Shown: positions 1-10,056 of the stretch, one piece after another
Numbering within the stretch: position 1 is the first letter of the stretch
Layout of the letters: each line of letters starts with the position of its first letter
NCBI GenBank assembly: GCA_032718475.1
Contig: JAUCBJ010001108.1
Coordinates: 1 to 34,149 of the forward strand
Origin: Nemertoderma westbladi
Taxonomy: Eukaryota > Xenacoelomorpha > Nemertodermatida > Nemertodermatidae
Length of the DNA stretch: 34,149 nt
Direction of reading: 5' to 3'
The notes under the pieces: model-generated
Told to the model about the DNA's origin: nothing
Databases searched by the model: none
What the model saw: the letters and a program-made list of their open reading frames with translations, nothing else
Program-made: the position numbers and the translations under genes

Positions 1-2
1 AC

Positions 3-2294
3 ATAGATGGACGACATCCCGACCCTGAGACTGTTTCGAAGTTATTGTCAATTCCATCATTGAAGTCGAAGAAGGAGATTAGAATGTTCACAGGATTGGC
101 GTCATACTATAGAATATACATACCGCATTGTTCATATAGAATGAAACCCTTGACAAACCTCATGAAAGATGACGTTGAGTTCATTTGGGGGGAAGAGCAA
201 CAATCAGCTGTGGATGATATTAAACACGCACTTACTAATCCGCCATGTTTAGCACATGCTGATTTTACTAAGGACTTTATATTACATACAGATGCATGCA
301 AGAAAGGCTTGGGAGCAGTGTTAGCACAACACAATGAAAACAATCGTGTGCAGCCAGTTGCATATGCATCTCGAACTTTACATGGGGGTGAAGTAAACTA
401 CTCTATTAGTGACTTGGAATGTTTGGGCGTTGTTTGGGCCGTTAAACATTTCCGTCCGTATCTTTATGGGGGAAAATTCCAGATATACACTGATCATTCA
501 GCACTAACTTACTTACTGACAGCTAAACAGCTGGAAGGGCGTCTAGCACGTTGGGCGTTATGGTTAAGTCAATTTAATTGCACCATTCATTATAGACCGG
601 GTAATAAACATCAAGATGCTGATGCACTTAGTCGATTACTACCTACTTGTTGTCCTGATAAAACACTAGGAAATTGCCCTTTAGATAATGAAGTAGATTT
701 AATGAATGGAAATAAGGTTATTATTAATGCTATTGATGTTCCTTTAAAAGTTGATATATCTGTGAAACAAAGACATGATGTTCAATTGAATAAGTTGATT
801 GATTACCTTGAGTCTGGTACCATACCATCGAGTTCGAAAGAAGCAAAACGTATAGTATTAGAAGCGCAATATTATGAGATTAATAACTCCATACTATATT
901 ATCGAATGAAATTTAAGAGAAGTTCTAAAGTGAAACTACTTACTGTTGTACCGAAATCGTTACGCGTTGAGTTATTGCGAGAATATCATACGGCACATTC
1001 GTCTGGACATTTTGCAACAAGTAAAATGTATGAAACATTGTTGAAATTCTACTATTGGCCCGGAATGTACCGTGATGTGAATCGACATTACAAGTCATGT
1101 GTGAGATGCATCGAGACACGCGACTTGCGGCGAAGACACGAATTGGAGTCGATCGAAGTTGAACGACCTTTCGAGCGGGTTGGGGTCGATCTGCTGGGTC
1201 CGTTCATTCCGACGGAGTATTATAACACATATATTGCTGTATTTATCGATTATCTAACTAAATACGCGGAATTCGTTCCTTTGCAGGATGCAAAAGCGGA
1301 TTCTACAGCAACGGCGTTAATGAATCGCGTGGTCCTACGATTTGGGGCACCTGAGATATTGTTATCTGATCAAGGTCCAAACTTTCGATCAAAACTCGTT
1401 GAAGAATTAACGCAGAGGTGTGAAACGCAGAAGGTTTATACTGTGCCTTACCACCCTCAATCGGATGGGTTGGCCGAGCGCACAATTGGCACGGTCATAC
1501 GATTATTACGTTCGCTGACTGACCATCGTGGGCGGGATTGGGATATCCTATTGCCAGTGATTCAATTTGCTTACAACGTTACTGTACACGCATCCACGGG
1601 ACATACACCATTTTATTTATTACATGGTTTCGAAGCACGTAGACCCGCAGATAATATGATTTTACCAGAGGGTGATAAATTTACTCCTCATAAACGTGCT
1701 AAATTAATTGGTGAACATATGTCAGTTGTTTGGAATTTAGCAGGTAGAAATATTTTAATTTCTCAAAATAGACAAAAACAAAATTATGACCGTAAAGTGA
1801 GAGATGAGATTATTAATATTGGTGACATTGTTTGGGCCAGAAACCACTCAGTCAAACCTGGCACTGATCATAAACTTGCACCAAAATTTAATGGACCATA
1901 TAGAGTAAGTGAAATAAATAATAAGAATTTATCTATTGTACCTATCAACGAGATAAATAATAATAATGTAAAAGTTATTAGTAGAGACAACGTTCGTTTG
2001 AGAGTCGGTCCCTACCTACCGCCTTTACCTACGAATGTTACAGTTTCTGGGCGTAGTCCGAAACCATTGCTTGGTCGTGATTACGATAGTCAGAAAAACT
2101 CCCATCAAAATACTCGTAATGTAGACGAAACCATTGTTTATCCGTGCCCTATTTGTGGAATTCCTTGGTTTTCGGAAGGTAATTCCATGGTCGCCTGTGA
2201 CGGATGCCTTGAATGGTTCCATTTTGATTGTGTTGGTCTTGTAGATGAACCTAAGGAAGATAAATGGTTTTGTAGTGATTGTGACAGAAAATAA
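3..2294 (+). CDS. pol: Ty3/gypsy-type retrotransposon Pol (3' part: RT end, RNase H, integrase, PHD finger)
   Basis: The frame is already open at the left window edge, so the 5' part (capsid, protease, most of the RT) lies outside and no true start is visible. The first residues resemble the Ty3/gypsy RT thumb (FTGLASYYR near 129). RNase H follows from about 270, with acidic motifs TDAC, DLE, YTDHS and DADALSRL. Integrase follows: an HHCC zinc-binding region (HTAHSSGH ... SCVRC, about 990-1110), then a DDE core with D in VGVDLLGP, D in SDQGPNF and E in DGLAERT. The last 50 residues form a C4HC3 PHD finger. The protein would cut and integrate element cDNA in the nucleus. No stop or frameshift is seen over 760 codons, so the copy may be young. 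It is followed by a polypurine tract and LTR. The PHD tail is unusual, since chromodomains are the better-known integrase tails. Confidence 0.93.
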   Translation: MDGRHPDPETVSKLLSIPSLKSKKEIRMFTGLASYYRIYIPHCSYRMKPLTNLMKDDVEFIWGEEQQSAVDDIKHALTNPPCLAHADFTKDFILHTDACKKGLGAVLAQHNENNRVQPVAYASRTLHGGEVNYSISDLECLGVVWAVKHFRPYLYGGKFQIYTDHSALTYLLTAKQLEGRLARWALWLSQFNCTIHYRPGNKHQDADALSRLLPTCCPDKTLGNCPLDNEVDLMNGNKVIINAIDVPLKVDISVKQRHDVQLNKLIDYLESGTIPSSSKEAKRIVLEAQYYEINNSILYYRMKFKRSSKVKLLTVVPKSLRVELLREYHTAHSSGHFATSKMYETLLKFYYWPGMYRDVNRHYKSCVRCIETRDLRRRHELESIEVERPFERVGVDLLGPFIPTEYYNTYIAVFIDYLTKYAEFVPLQDAKADSTATALMNRVVLRFGAPEILLSDQGPNFRSKLVEELTQRCETQKVYTVPYHPQSDGLAERTIGTVIRLLRSLTDHRGRDWDILLPVIQFAYNVTVHASTGHTPFYLLHGFEARRPADNMILPEGDKFTPHKRAKLIGEHMSVVWNLAGRNILISQNRQKQNYDRKVRDEIINIGDIVWARNHSVKPGTDHKLAPKFNGPYRVSEINNKNLSIVPINEINNNNVKVISRDNVRLRVGPYLPPLPTNVTVSGRSPKPLLGRDYDSQKNSHQNTRNVDETIVYPCPICGIPWFSEGNSMVACDGCLEWFHFDCVGLVDEPKEDKWFCSDCDRK
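2142..2291 (+). other. PHD finger domain at integrase C-terminus
   Basis: The last 50 codons of the pol frame carry CPIC, CDGC, an H-x2-C (FHFDC) and a final CSDC, which is the full Cys4-His-Cys3 zinc-ligand set of a PHD finger. A Tyr just before the first Cys pair, a Met before CDGC and the Trp in EWFH sit where histone H3K4me3-reading PHD fingers place cage residues. By family knowledge this suggests a histone-tail reader. Binding to methylated H3 is inference. Confidence 0.85.
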
Positions 2295-2680
2295 TTATTA
2301 TTTTTATACGAAATAAGTTAGAACGAAATTGAAACGATGTTACGGGAGTATATTTTGATGGCAATTACAATGTAATTAATAATTTAATTATTGTGCATAT
2401 ATTTTTAATTTGTATTTGGAAAACTATTTTTTGTGATGAAGGAAAGGAGTATTGCAGTTGTAATAGATTAAAGCATTTGGTACACCTAACAATATACTAT
2501 ATAGATAATTTGATTGATACGATTATTATAAACTGAAAGTAATTTGTGAATTTATTTTGAGTGCGTTAATTACGATTATAATATAAAGAATTGAGATATG
2601 TTATTTTTTTAAGATAGTAGAATATTAATAGTGTAATAATTTTTTAGTAATTTTGAAGATCGAGTCGATCTTTATTTCCA
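2295..2680 (+). other. Retrotransposon 3' untranslated spacer
   Basis: AT-rich non-coding stretch between the pol stop codon and the polypurine tract. There is no env-like frame, so the element looks like a simple gag-pol type at its 3' end. Confidence 0.6.
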
Positions 2681-2687
2681 AGGGGGA
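2680..2687 (+). promoter_or_regulatory. Polypurine tract (plus-strand primer)
   Basis: AAGGGGGA immediately precedes the TG that opens the putative LTR. This is the expected position and composition for the plus-strand priming site of an LTR retrotransposon. Confidence 0.75.
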
Positions 2688-2980
2688 TGTAATAGGAATA
2701 TAACAGTATCGGTAGCGTATAGCCTTTACTTTGTTTTAGGTTAGGCATAGGCCTGTAGAACGTGGTTAGTATTTGTTGCTAATATAACTAAACTATATAT
2801 ATGATGATATTATTATGGTGATCAAATGGTGATGTACAGATGTTCTGATGTGATTATATTTTGTTATTATATTTTATTATACAGTCCCTATATTATGATG
2901 AACCAAGTATAAGCAACAGACTACGTTATTTATATGATCGGGTTGATGCAGATAAGAGCATGATGAGATAGCTTATTACA
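2688..2980 (+). mobile_element. 3' LTR of the gypsy-type element (right edge uncertain)
   Basis: Starts TGTAATAGG directly after the polypurine tract. The matching inverted end TATTACA occurs at 2974-2980, giving a 293-bp LTR, but also at 3195-3201 (514 bp) and near 3274 and 3289, so the right edge is not settled. The sequence is AT-rich with a TATA-like run near 2793. The 5' LTR is outside the window, so neither LTR identity nor the target duplication can be checked here. Confidence 0.55.
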
Positions 2981-4115
2981 GCTGTACCGGTAGTAGGCCG
3001 GCATTTCGAGGAGGCCATAATATTTTTCCAGTCAGCCAGTCTGCCTGTCTGCCAGTGCAGCCCTTGCCGCTTGCCTGTTGTTTCGAACAACCAGCGCCAG
3101 GAAGACAGAGCCCAATCTAAACTGTCGTCGTCATCGAATTACTGGCACTGCACTGCCTGACTGCATTACATACAGACATATTACTGTATTCTGGTATTAC
3201 AATACAATTAGGCTAGGCTGCTAGGCCTATATAATGTACATAAATAATATATAATGTATATGACATATATTACAGTATTATGTATTACAGTATTATATAT
3301 GTTATGTAGGCCTATATAACATATAATGTATAATATAAAAAGATTTATCAGTTTATATGACAGTCAGGCAGTATGAAGCTTAATTAAAAATAACTTAAAC
3401 AGTTAATATAGACATACGGCAGTAAACAAACATATGGCAGTATGGTCAACCCTATTGCAGCACTTAAACCAGTAAACAGCTGGCCTACACACTGCCTACC
3501 TGCAGCACTACTGTCAAGCTCTCAGAATGTGGCTGAGTGGGTGCTGGTAGGCTGGGGCAGGCAGTGGAGTGTCTACTGACTGACTGATGTACTGCAGTAC
3601 TGCATGCACTGCTGCATGATTTATAGGCCTATAAACGAATTTGGTGGTAAATTTTAGGCGGTTTATTCAAACAGCCTTAAGACATATTGGCAATGATGTG
3701 CAGGACGTTTGTTCAACACGACAAAGTAGCATTTAACAAACAGCTGGAATAAACATGTATGATTTATGTTACACAATAACGTGTAAAACAAATGTTAAAT
3801 AATTACATGATAAAACATGTTACATTTAGGTATCATAAAAACGTGATCAACAAATGTTTGATTATAACATATTGGATATTATGTTATTTAGATGTTAAAA
3901 TAACATGTTGATTAAAACAAGTTTAGAAAAAAAACATGTCAACATGATTCAAGCATATAAACAAACGTTTGGTATAATAGCGTGTAGCGTGTCTGGTTAG
4001 CAGGGATTGTATTGATTTAATTTGACAGGTGAAGAAATTGTATTAATTTTATTTGAAATATAATTTAATTGAATTTATGTAATTTGAAATGTAAATCAAT
4101 GATGCTTTATCTTTA
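2981..4115. other. Intergenic AT-rich DNA with palindromic motifs
   Basis: No coding frame is supported. 3225-3330 is a TA-rich stretch with TAGGCCTATATA motifs and repeated TATTACAG. 3700-3970 holds many variants of ACATGTT/AACATG and ACAAACGTTT in both orientations, which could be the edge of an old DNA transposon. No boundaries were found. Confidence 0.4.
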
Positions 4116-4119
4116 AGCT

Positions 4120-4850
4120 GTCCCATTCCCTCAAATGTTCATGACATAGTTTATTGTTATGTTCATGACATAGTTTATTGTTTTGGTTAGAAAATCCCGT
4201 CTCTGTAACCTACTCCTTTCCCTCAATTAGTTAAATGATCGTTTATTGTTTTGGTTAGAAAATCCCGCCTCTGTAACCTGCCACTTTCCCTCAATTAGTT
4301 AAATGATCGTTTATTGTTTTGGTTAGAAAATCCCGCCTCTGTAACCTGCTCCTTTCCCTGAATTGGTAAAGGGACCGTTTATTGTTTTGGTTAGAAAGGC
4401 CCGCCTCTGTAACCTGCCCCTTTCCCTCAATTAGTTAAATGATCGTTTATTGTTTTGGTTAGAAAATCCCGCCTCTGTAACCTGCTCCTTTCCCGCAATT
4501 AGTTAAGTGATCGTTTATTGTTTTGGTTAGAAAATTCCGCCTCTGTAACTTGTCCCTTTCCCTCAATTAGTTAAATGAACGTTTATTGTTTTGGTTAGAA
4601 AATCCCGCCTCTGTAACCTGCTCCTTTCCCTCAATAAGTTAAGTGATCGTTTATTGTTTTGGTTAGAAAATCCCGCCTCTGTAACCTGCTCCTTTCCCTC
4701 AATTAGTTAAGTGATCGTTTAATGTTTTGGTTAGAAAATCCCGTCTCTGTAACCTGCTCCTTTCCCTGATTTGGTAAAGTGACTGTTTATTGTTTTGGTT
4801 AGAAAACTCGGCATTAACCTGCTCCTTTCCATCAATTGGTAATTGTTTTT
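4120..4850. repeat. 68-bp tandem satellite, about 10-11 units
   Basis: The marker CTCTGTAAC recurs at 4201, 4269, 4337, 4405, 4473, 4541, 4609, 4677 and 4745, exactly 68 bp apart. Each unit carries TTTATTGTTTTGGTTAGAAA, CCCGCCTCTGTAACCTG and TTTCCCTCAATTAGTTAA. The first and last units are degenerate, and a 24-bp direct repeat containing TTCATGACATAGTTTATTG lies at the left edge. The array is non-coding; short frames across it are chance. Confidence 0.95.
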
Positions 4851-4984
4851 GGCTATAAAATGAGTGTTTTGCTACGTCATGTGGTAATCGATTATCGACA
4901 ACAACCACAAACTATTAAATATAGAGTCTTTTTACCACAGGCGCATATGGAAATCTATCTCATAGTCTATAAATCATGGAATCA

Positions 4985-5190
4985 TGGAATGTTTTGGCAC
5001 AGGCATAGTGAAATCAACTGTCTGACAATCCAGAAATCAGCAGTCTGACAGTTTGAAGAAATCATACATAAAAAGTCATTAAAAGGACAATAAAAGTCAT
5101 TAAAAGGACAACAAAAGTCATTATGCATAATTCGTAAAAAAAGGACAAAAAAAGTCAAATAAAAGGACATAAAAAATCACTGCCGTTTTA
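4985..5190. repeat. Dispersed repeat, copy 1, with internal AAAAGTCATTAAAAGGACA units
   Basis: The segment with CAGAAATCAGCAGTCTGACA followed by AAAAGTCATTAAA recurs at 5344-5461. Its 3' part (TAATTCGTAAAAAA ... GGACAT ... AAAAATCACTGCC) recurs at 8025-8105. Inside, a roughly 22-bp unit (AAAAGTCATTAAAAGGACAA) is tandemly repeated. No protein is encoded. Confidence 0.75.
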
Positions 5191-5263
5191 AAACACCTAC
5201 GCGTAGTTGTTAAAAAGGCAGTAAGTCTGGCCCTACCGGTAAATGACAGGAATGCAAGTTACA

Positions 5264-5312
5264 AACTACGCGTAGCTACGCGTAGCTAAGCGTAGGCCTA
5301 CGCGTAGGTCGA
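5264..5312. repeat. CTACGCGTAG palindrome cluster
   Basis: Overlapping self-complementary copies of CTACGCGTAG and TAGGCCTA run back to back, giving a stretch that can fold on itself. A further copy lies at about 5199. Confidence 0.7.
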
Positions 5313-5343
5313 AAAGATTTACCCCAGAAATCAACAAATTTTG

Positions 5344-5461
5344 ATTGTTTTGGCATATAGCTGTATAGGCATGTTGAAATCAACTGTCTGACAGTCCAGA
5401 AATCAGCAGTCTGACAGTTTGAAGAAATACATACATAAAAAGTCATTAAATTGACAATAAT
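5344..5461. repeat. Dispersed repeat, copy 2
   Basis: Near-identical to 4985-5093 over the AAATCAACTGTCTGACA and CAGCAGTCTGACAGTTTGAA blocks. It ends about 30 bp before the hAT-like element's target-site duplication. Confidence 0.75.
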
Positions 5462-5715
5462 AACTACATGTATGTACATGTGTTTACATACTTGTGAGTA
5501 GGGCTCAACAGAAGCTTCGGCTTCGGTTCGGTTCGGGCCGAAGTTTGGCAATTTCGGTTCGGTTCGGCTTCTGCAATTGATACTGCAGAAGCCCGGAGCA
5601 AACTTTGCTAAATATTCCAAGTATTACATTGACTGATTCTGATTGAGCTAAGACCAGAAGACAGTAAGACTAATCAATCTGTCCATCGTTGTACTAATTA
5701 ATTTTGGAGTGTAAA

Positions 5716-6195
5716 CGTTAAGCAGACACTGGTGCAGAGCAGACAGTGGTACAGACAGTGATGCAGACAGTGGTGCATACACCTGGTGCAGACAGTGGTG
5801 CACGCACTGGTGCAGACAGTGGTGCAACAGTGGTGCAGACACTGGTGCAGACAGTGGTGCAGACACTGGTGCAGACAGTGGTGCAGACACCTGGTGCAGA
5901 CAGTGGTGCAGACACTGGTGCAGACAGTGGTGCAGACACTGGTGCAGACAGTGGTGCAGACAGTGTGCAGACAGTGGTGCAGGCAGTGGCAGTGGTGCAG
6001 ACAGTGGTGCAGACCCGGGTGCAGACAGTGGTGCAGACACTGGTGCAGACAGTGGTGCAGACAGTGGTGCAGACAGTGGTGCAGGCAGTGGTGCAGATAC
6101 TGGTGCAGACAGTGGTGCAGACACTGGTGCAGACAGTGGTGCAGACACTGGTGCAGGCAGTGGAGCAGACAGTGGTGCAGGCACCTTTTGCAGAC
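5716..6195. repeat. Left minisatellite arm, 12/24-bp unit
   Basis: Alternating GGTGCAGACAGT and GGTGCAGACACT, with a few variants (GGTGCAGGCAGT, GGTGCATACACC). The long frames on both strands here (Cys-, His-, Thr- or Ala-Pro-rich) come from the 12-bp period, which keeps every frame open, and are not genes. Confidence 0.95.
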
Positions 6196-6427
6196 TGGTG
6201 CAGTCTGCACTTAATTATTTTCGTACACACCTCTTATAATTATTTGTAATCAGGGCACATTCACCCGCACGCACCTCGACTTGTACTACATACGTCCTCC
6301 CTACTTCATGTAGAACCTTTCAGTAGTTACTCGCATATTTGTAGATAATAAAGTCTATGATAAAATATAATATAATAGTGCCTGGTGGTATTGTGTTTTG
6401 TGGTACTCTGGTATTTCAGTATTTTCG

Positions 6428-6735
6428 CCAGGTGTCTGCACCACTGTCTGGACCAGTGTCTGCACCACTGTCTGCACCAGTGTCTGCAAAACTGAAAACT
6501 GTCTGCACCAGTGTCTGTACCACTGTCTGCACCAATGTCTGCACCACTGTCTCCACCAGTGTCTGCACCACTGTCTGCACCACTGTCTGCACCACTGTCT
6601 GCACCACTGTCCGCACCAGGTGTCTGCACCACTGTCCGCACCAGGTGTCTGCACCACTGTTTGCACGCTGCACCAGTGTCTGCACCACTGGCCGCACCAG
6701 GTGTCTGCACCACTATCTGCACCACTGTCTGCTTA
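6428..6735. repeat. Right minisatellite arm, inverted 12/24-bp unit
   Basis: The same unit as the left arm but in reverse complement (CACCACTGTCTG / CACCAGTGTCTG). It is shorter than the left arm, so repeat number has changed independently in the two arms. Confidence 0.95.
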
Positions 6736-7389
6736 ACGTTTACACCCTTAATTTTGGACTGAACTTCCATTTAAATGGCATTATTTTTTTAATTGTTTCC
6801 AGGTTACTTGGTTAGTTTCAAAATTAGCTTAATTATACAGTAGTTTAGTTTAGGCTAAATATTGCCATTTTACTTTGTAGTACCCTATTTTTTAATTAAT
6901 CATAACTTTGATACATAATACCAAATATACCTACTACCTCACAGCCTCATATAAATAGTATTACAAAGACTACCTGTACTTTTAGTGAGGTTTTCTAAAT
7001 TGGATGTCACTAATGAACGGCTTACTACCAGACTACGGGTGAAAATGTGGTGCATACAGTAAGCGCATGCATACAGTAGTTTAGGTTAGTAATGTACAGT
7101 AGGCCTAATGTAAATATTGCCATTTTATTTTGTAGTATTTATTTTTTTAATAAATCATAGCTTTCTCGCTAAGTCCTCAGACCATATAGGTACCAGTCTG
7201 CCACTGCCAGTCAGCCAGTATAGTCTGATAGTGACGTAAATCCGAATTTATGACCATAACTTGCTAACTTTCTGAACTTCGGTTCGGATTCGGTTCGGTT
7301 CGGCCCGAAGTTGGCCCTGCTTCGGTTCGGTTCGGTTCGGCCCCATAAAGTGCCTTCTGTTGAACCCTACTTGTGAGTAAAGTAGCACA

Positions 7390-7484
7390 CTTTACAGTGT
7401 GATGATCCGAGTGGCTTTGTTACACGAAAGAACATTAGTGAGTGAGTGGAAATAAAGCCACGAGGATCAGAACACTGTAAAGTA
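7390..7484. repeat. Imperfect inverted repeat (30-bp stem), member of a dispersed family
   Basis: ACTTTACAGTGT...GTGGCTTT at 7390-7419 is the inverted near-match of AAAGCCAC...ACACTGTAAAGT at 7454-7484, with a loop of about 34 nt holding ACACGAAAGAA. A related sequence lies inverted at 28730-28830. It has no protein content and may be a folded repeat or MITE relic. Confidence 0.65.
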
Positions 7485-7499
7485 CTTTGCAACAAGTAA

Positions 7500-8100
7500 T
7501 GTACAGTATGTAGTTTTATTCCAAAATTTAAACAGTACGAAATGATTGTACATATACATTATAAGTGATAGAATCTGCACAAATTATATTAGTTGCTGTA
7601 TAAATAATTGTAAAAATGACTTAAATTTTGTAATGAATAAGTTAGCTTATATTTATCGCGGCATTTGGATAGCCATATGTTATAATAATATATATAGCTA
7701 GTCCGTAGGCCTACTGGTTATTAATAGGTAGGCCTATACCCCCGCCTACCGCGCTACCGGTAGGTCATGCACTAAGCTTATCTTTCTGTCAGGCAAATTT
7801 CCACCTATTGCTGTATTGTTGACGTGGTGTCCGATGACGGCGTTAAAAGTTATGTCCCCTTAGTGGACATTACTTAACGTCGTCATGCGTCATGCCAAAT
7901 TCAATACTAAATGTACAGGCCAATACAATGCTGTAATGTCCTCTAAGTTGTAAAGTGCTAAATAACAACTCGCTGTTATTACTAACGGCGTTGAGTAACA
8001 GAGTAATGTTACAATTTTGGAATAAAAGTCATTACAGCATTATGCACAATTCGTTAAAAAAGGGGGACAATAAAGTCAAATAAACGGACATTAAAAATCA
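7500..8100. other. Intergenic, no gene seen
   Basis: AT-rich sequence with several TAGGCCTA and ACCGGTAGG motifs around 7700-7760. It ends in a partial copy (8025-8105) of the dispersed repeat at 4985-5190. Confidence 0.5.
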
Positions 8101-8283
8101 CTGCCTTTATTAATTGTAGAATTAATATTAGTCTGTTAGTACTGATAACGTATTTGCTCATTACAGCATTACAAGCATTAGCATTAGGACATTAGCAGAT
8201 TAGGCCTATATATTAAAACATTTTTTGGTTCTTGAACCGGGACAACCTGACAGCCTGAACTCTGAAGTAACAACAATCATACA

Positions 8284-9253
8284 ATGGAAAGGTTTACTTG
8301 TGAGTCGGACAACGCATTGCTAATTACCAAATCTATGTTCGCGAACATCTGTTCAGAAAATAATTCGTTTGTGCGTACGTTTCTCGAAGAATACCTGGAC
8401 GCGAACTCGAGTTTTCTAGACTATTATGTTGTTAATAAATGTACGGCAGGTCATATTAATGAGTGGCTGCTGCGTTCACTCTCCTCTGGGTGTAACACCT
8501 CCGCCACCACCTCGGATAACACGATCCAATCGCCGGACACTGTCCCGACTACCGGTAACCGCGAGACCAGTATGCCGCAGTGTCGATTGACGACATCGGC
8601 GTCGACACCTACGTACCACCACAATGACAATCCTGCGATAGGAAAGCATCCGCAATCTCGATACTCGAATCAACCCACGCCACCTACCGAACCCTCCTCT
8701 ATGCACCCTGTGGTGAGGTTAAAACATCGCAACCAGACAGACCTCCCGGGAGAACAAAGACAAATGGATCCCAAACTGAGTCCGATCTACACCAAACCAA
8801 ACCTCATTGAATATGAATCGAGCAATAATACAACCAGTTTAACTTTATTATCTTATAACAACATATCCTCCTATACCCCCGCAGTAACCACAACCAACTC
8901 AAACCATTATTCTACCCAACCTCTATCAGCAGACCAGTCAGATGTTCCGGTAATCCTACGCATTAAGACAGAAGACGAACTGGAATATAAACCCGATATA
9001 GATGAGGTTGGAGAAGGCTTGAATGAGTTGTTATCTCCCATACCTGCCGCTGCCATAGATGTAGCATATCGAATCCGCCACTATATCCTAACAGGAACTA
9101 GCTCATCGACCCCCCACACCACCCAGGGTCTCTCCACACCCACTAGTTCCTCGCCAAGCCTCACTACTCAGCCTCTAGGAGACTTCGACTTAGACCTTCC
9201 CAACACCTACAACCTCCCGTTAAGAACTAAATCAACAACAGTTTCCGGTATCG
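8284..9253 (+). CDS. C2H2 zinc-finger protein A, exon 1 (N-terminal and linker region)
   Basis: Begins MERFTCESDNALL; the same start and context (ACAATCATACAATGGAAAGG) are conserved in copy B. The first 70 or so residues are compact and helix-prone (FLEEYLDANSSFLD ... EWLLRSLSSG), possibly an interaction module; I do not recognise the family. Residues of about 75-220 are Ser/Thr/Pro/Asn-rich and look disordered. VILRIKTEDE contains an IKTE match to the SUMOylation consensus. The exon ends ATC-G before GTGAGT (phase 1) and joins exon 2 at 10237 to encode 512 residues. If the intron were retained, the frame would run to 9357 and give a finger-less protein with a hydrophobic tail. The splice is inferred from matching donor, acceptor and phase, both preserved in copy B. 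Confidence 0.85.
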
Positions 9254-9749
9254 GTGAGTTACTATATGTTAGATTAAACAACCTTTATCCGTATTGCCTA
9301 GAAACTAATCAGTTTCTAGTGACAGTTATGATAGTTCTAAGTTTAGTTGCCTCCTAAACTCTCAAGAGATAGGGCCTACAGTATGAGTCTGGTTTGATTT
9401 TTAATAAAAATATTTAGGTGTTAATAGGTTTATTTAGGCTGAATGGGTGTTTTGCAGTTAATAAATCATAGAAAATATCAGAAAATGTAAAAATAAACAA
9501 TTTTTTAATTGTTAAACCCAAATCAACTATTTGATTTCAACCTCTGATTCCTTGATATATTTGTTTGTAACGGTATTCTATTTCTTGAATAAACCTCACA
9601 AGGAATATTTTACAATGTCGAATCGAAAATATATTTTTAATTATTACTAAATTGAAATGAATCTATCGGAAATTATATGGATTTAAAACTACAGTATTGT
9701 AATCTAGTCATATTGACTAATTATGTATAATAATTAATTATCTATATTC

Positions 9750-10056
9750 AATGTAAATAGGACAATATGATAATGCTCTCCATGGCGAAAAATATCAACC
9801 GGCCTTATGTACTTTACTTTGAGTGATTGTATGGCCTTAATATGATCTCCCACTCCATAGCGAAATATTTATCCGGTCTGGTAGCTCAGTACACTCACCC
9901 GGCTGATGATAACCAGAAGTTTGAAACCTGGGTACCGGATTCGAGCCCCAATAGGGCCGGTTGATATTTTTCGCTATGGGGAGCATTATCATATTGTCCT
10001 ATTTACATTGTATATTTGATTCACCGCGTCACTCGCCCCACAACAATTCACTTATC
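9750..10056. mobile_element. tRNA-related hairpin element inserted in the intron (SINE-like)
   Basis: The insertion is absent from copy B and flanked by a perfect 20-bp direct repeat, ATAATTAATTATCTATATTC (9730-9749 and 10057-10076). Arms at 9750-9804 and 9955-10009 are inverted copies differing at only 2 of 55 positions. A second, degenerate copy of the left arm lies at about 9838-9880. Between the arms is a tRNA-like segment, and after the right arm comes a unique 47-bp tail. A long target duplication with pol III-type boxes suggests retroposition by LINE machinery, while the inverted arms resemble a MITE, so class assignment is open. Confidence 0.75.
9875..9960 (+). other. tRNA-like segment (A and B boxes) within the hairpin element
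   Basis: GGTAGCTCAGT resembles a pol III A box and GGATTCGAGCCCC a B box. CCGGTCT at the 5' side can pair with GGGCCGG at the 3' side as a 7-bp acceptor-like stem with two G-U pairs. D and anticodon arms are not convincing, so this is tRNA-derived and not a working tRNA. Confidence 0.55.

Larger units (their letters stand above)
5706..6747. mobile_element. Foldback-like element with minisatellite inverted arms, nested in the hAT-like element
   Basis: The two ends are inverted copies: GTGTAAACGTTAAGCAGAC at the left and its reverse complement at 6727-6745. They continue inward as oppositely oriented minisatellite arms (5727-6195 and 6428-6735) around a core of about 230 bp. The direct repeat TTAATTTTGGA flanks it (5698-5708 and 6748-6758). 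The target duplication is 8 bp (TTAATTTT) if GGA belongs to the element, or 11 bp if not. The design matches foldback elements, including the TU elements described from sea urchin. It has no coding capacity, so it would have to be mobilised in trans. Confidence 0.8.
5499..7369. mobile_element. Non-autonomous hAT-like DNA transposon (hosts a nested element)
   Basis: The left end TAGGGCTCAACAGAAG and the inverted right end (TAGGGTTCAACAGAAG read on the minus strand) match at 15 of 16 positions. Both sides are flanked by the 8-bp direct repeat CTTGTGAG (5491-5498 and 7370-7377). An 8-bp duplication with TAGGG-type ends is the hAT superfamily pattern. Both subterminal regions carry clusters of TTCGGTTCGG (5515-5575 and 7266-7340), resembling the subterminal transposase-binding arrays of hAT elements. 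There is no transposase frame. About 1.05 kb of the length is a later insertion, so the original element was about 820 bp. A diverged internal duplication is visible (6834-6909 against 7071-7165). Confidence 0.85.

Noticed and set aside
4120-4850. CRISPR-like array
   Set aside because: The whole 68-bp unit is repeated, with no unique spacers, and the context is clearly eukaryotic. The same holds for the 61-bp array at 33-34 kb.
5648-6249. Long frames on both strands rich in Cys-Leu-His, Cys-Thr-Thr-Val, Ser-Ala-Pro or Gln-Thr-Val repeats
   Set aside because: A 12-bp repeat without stops keeps all frames open. The frames are restricted to the minisatellite arm and have no homology-like features.
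6327-6815. Matching repeat-protein frames in the second minisatellite arm
   Set aside because: Same cause as in the first arm; the array is just the inverted copy of the same unit.
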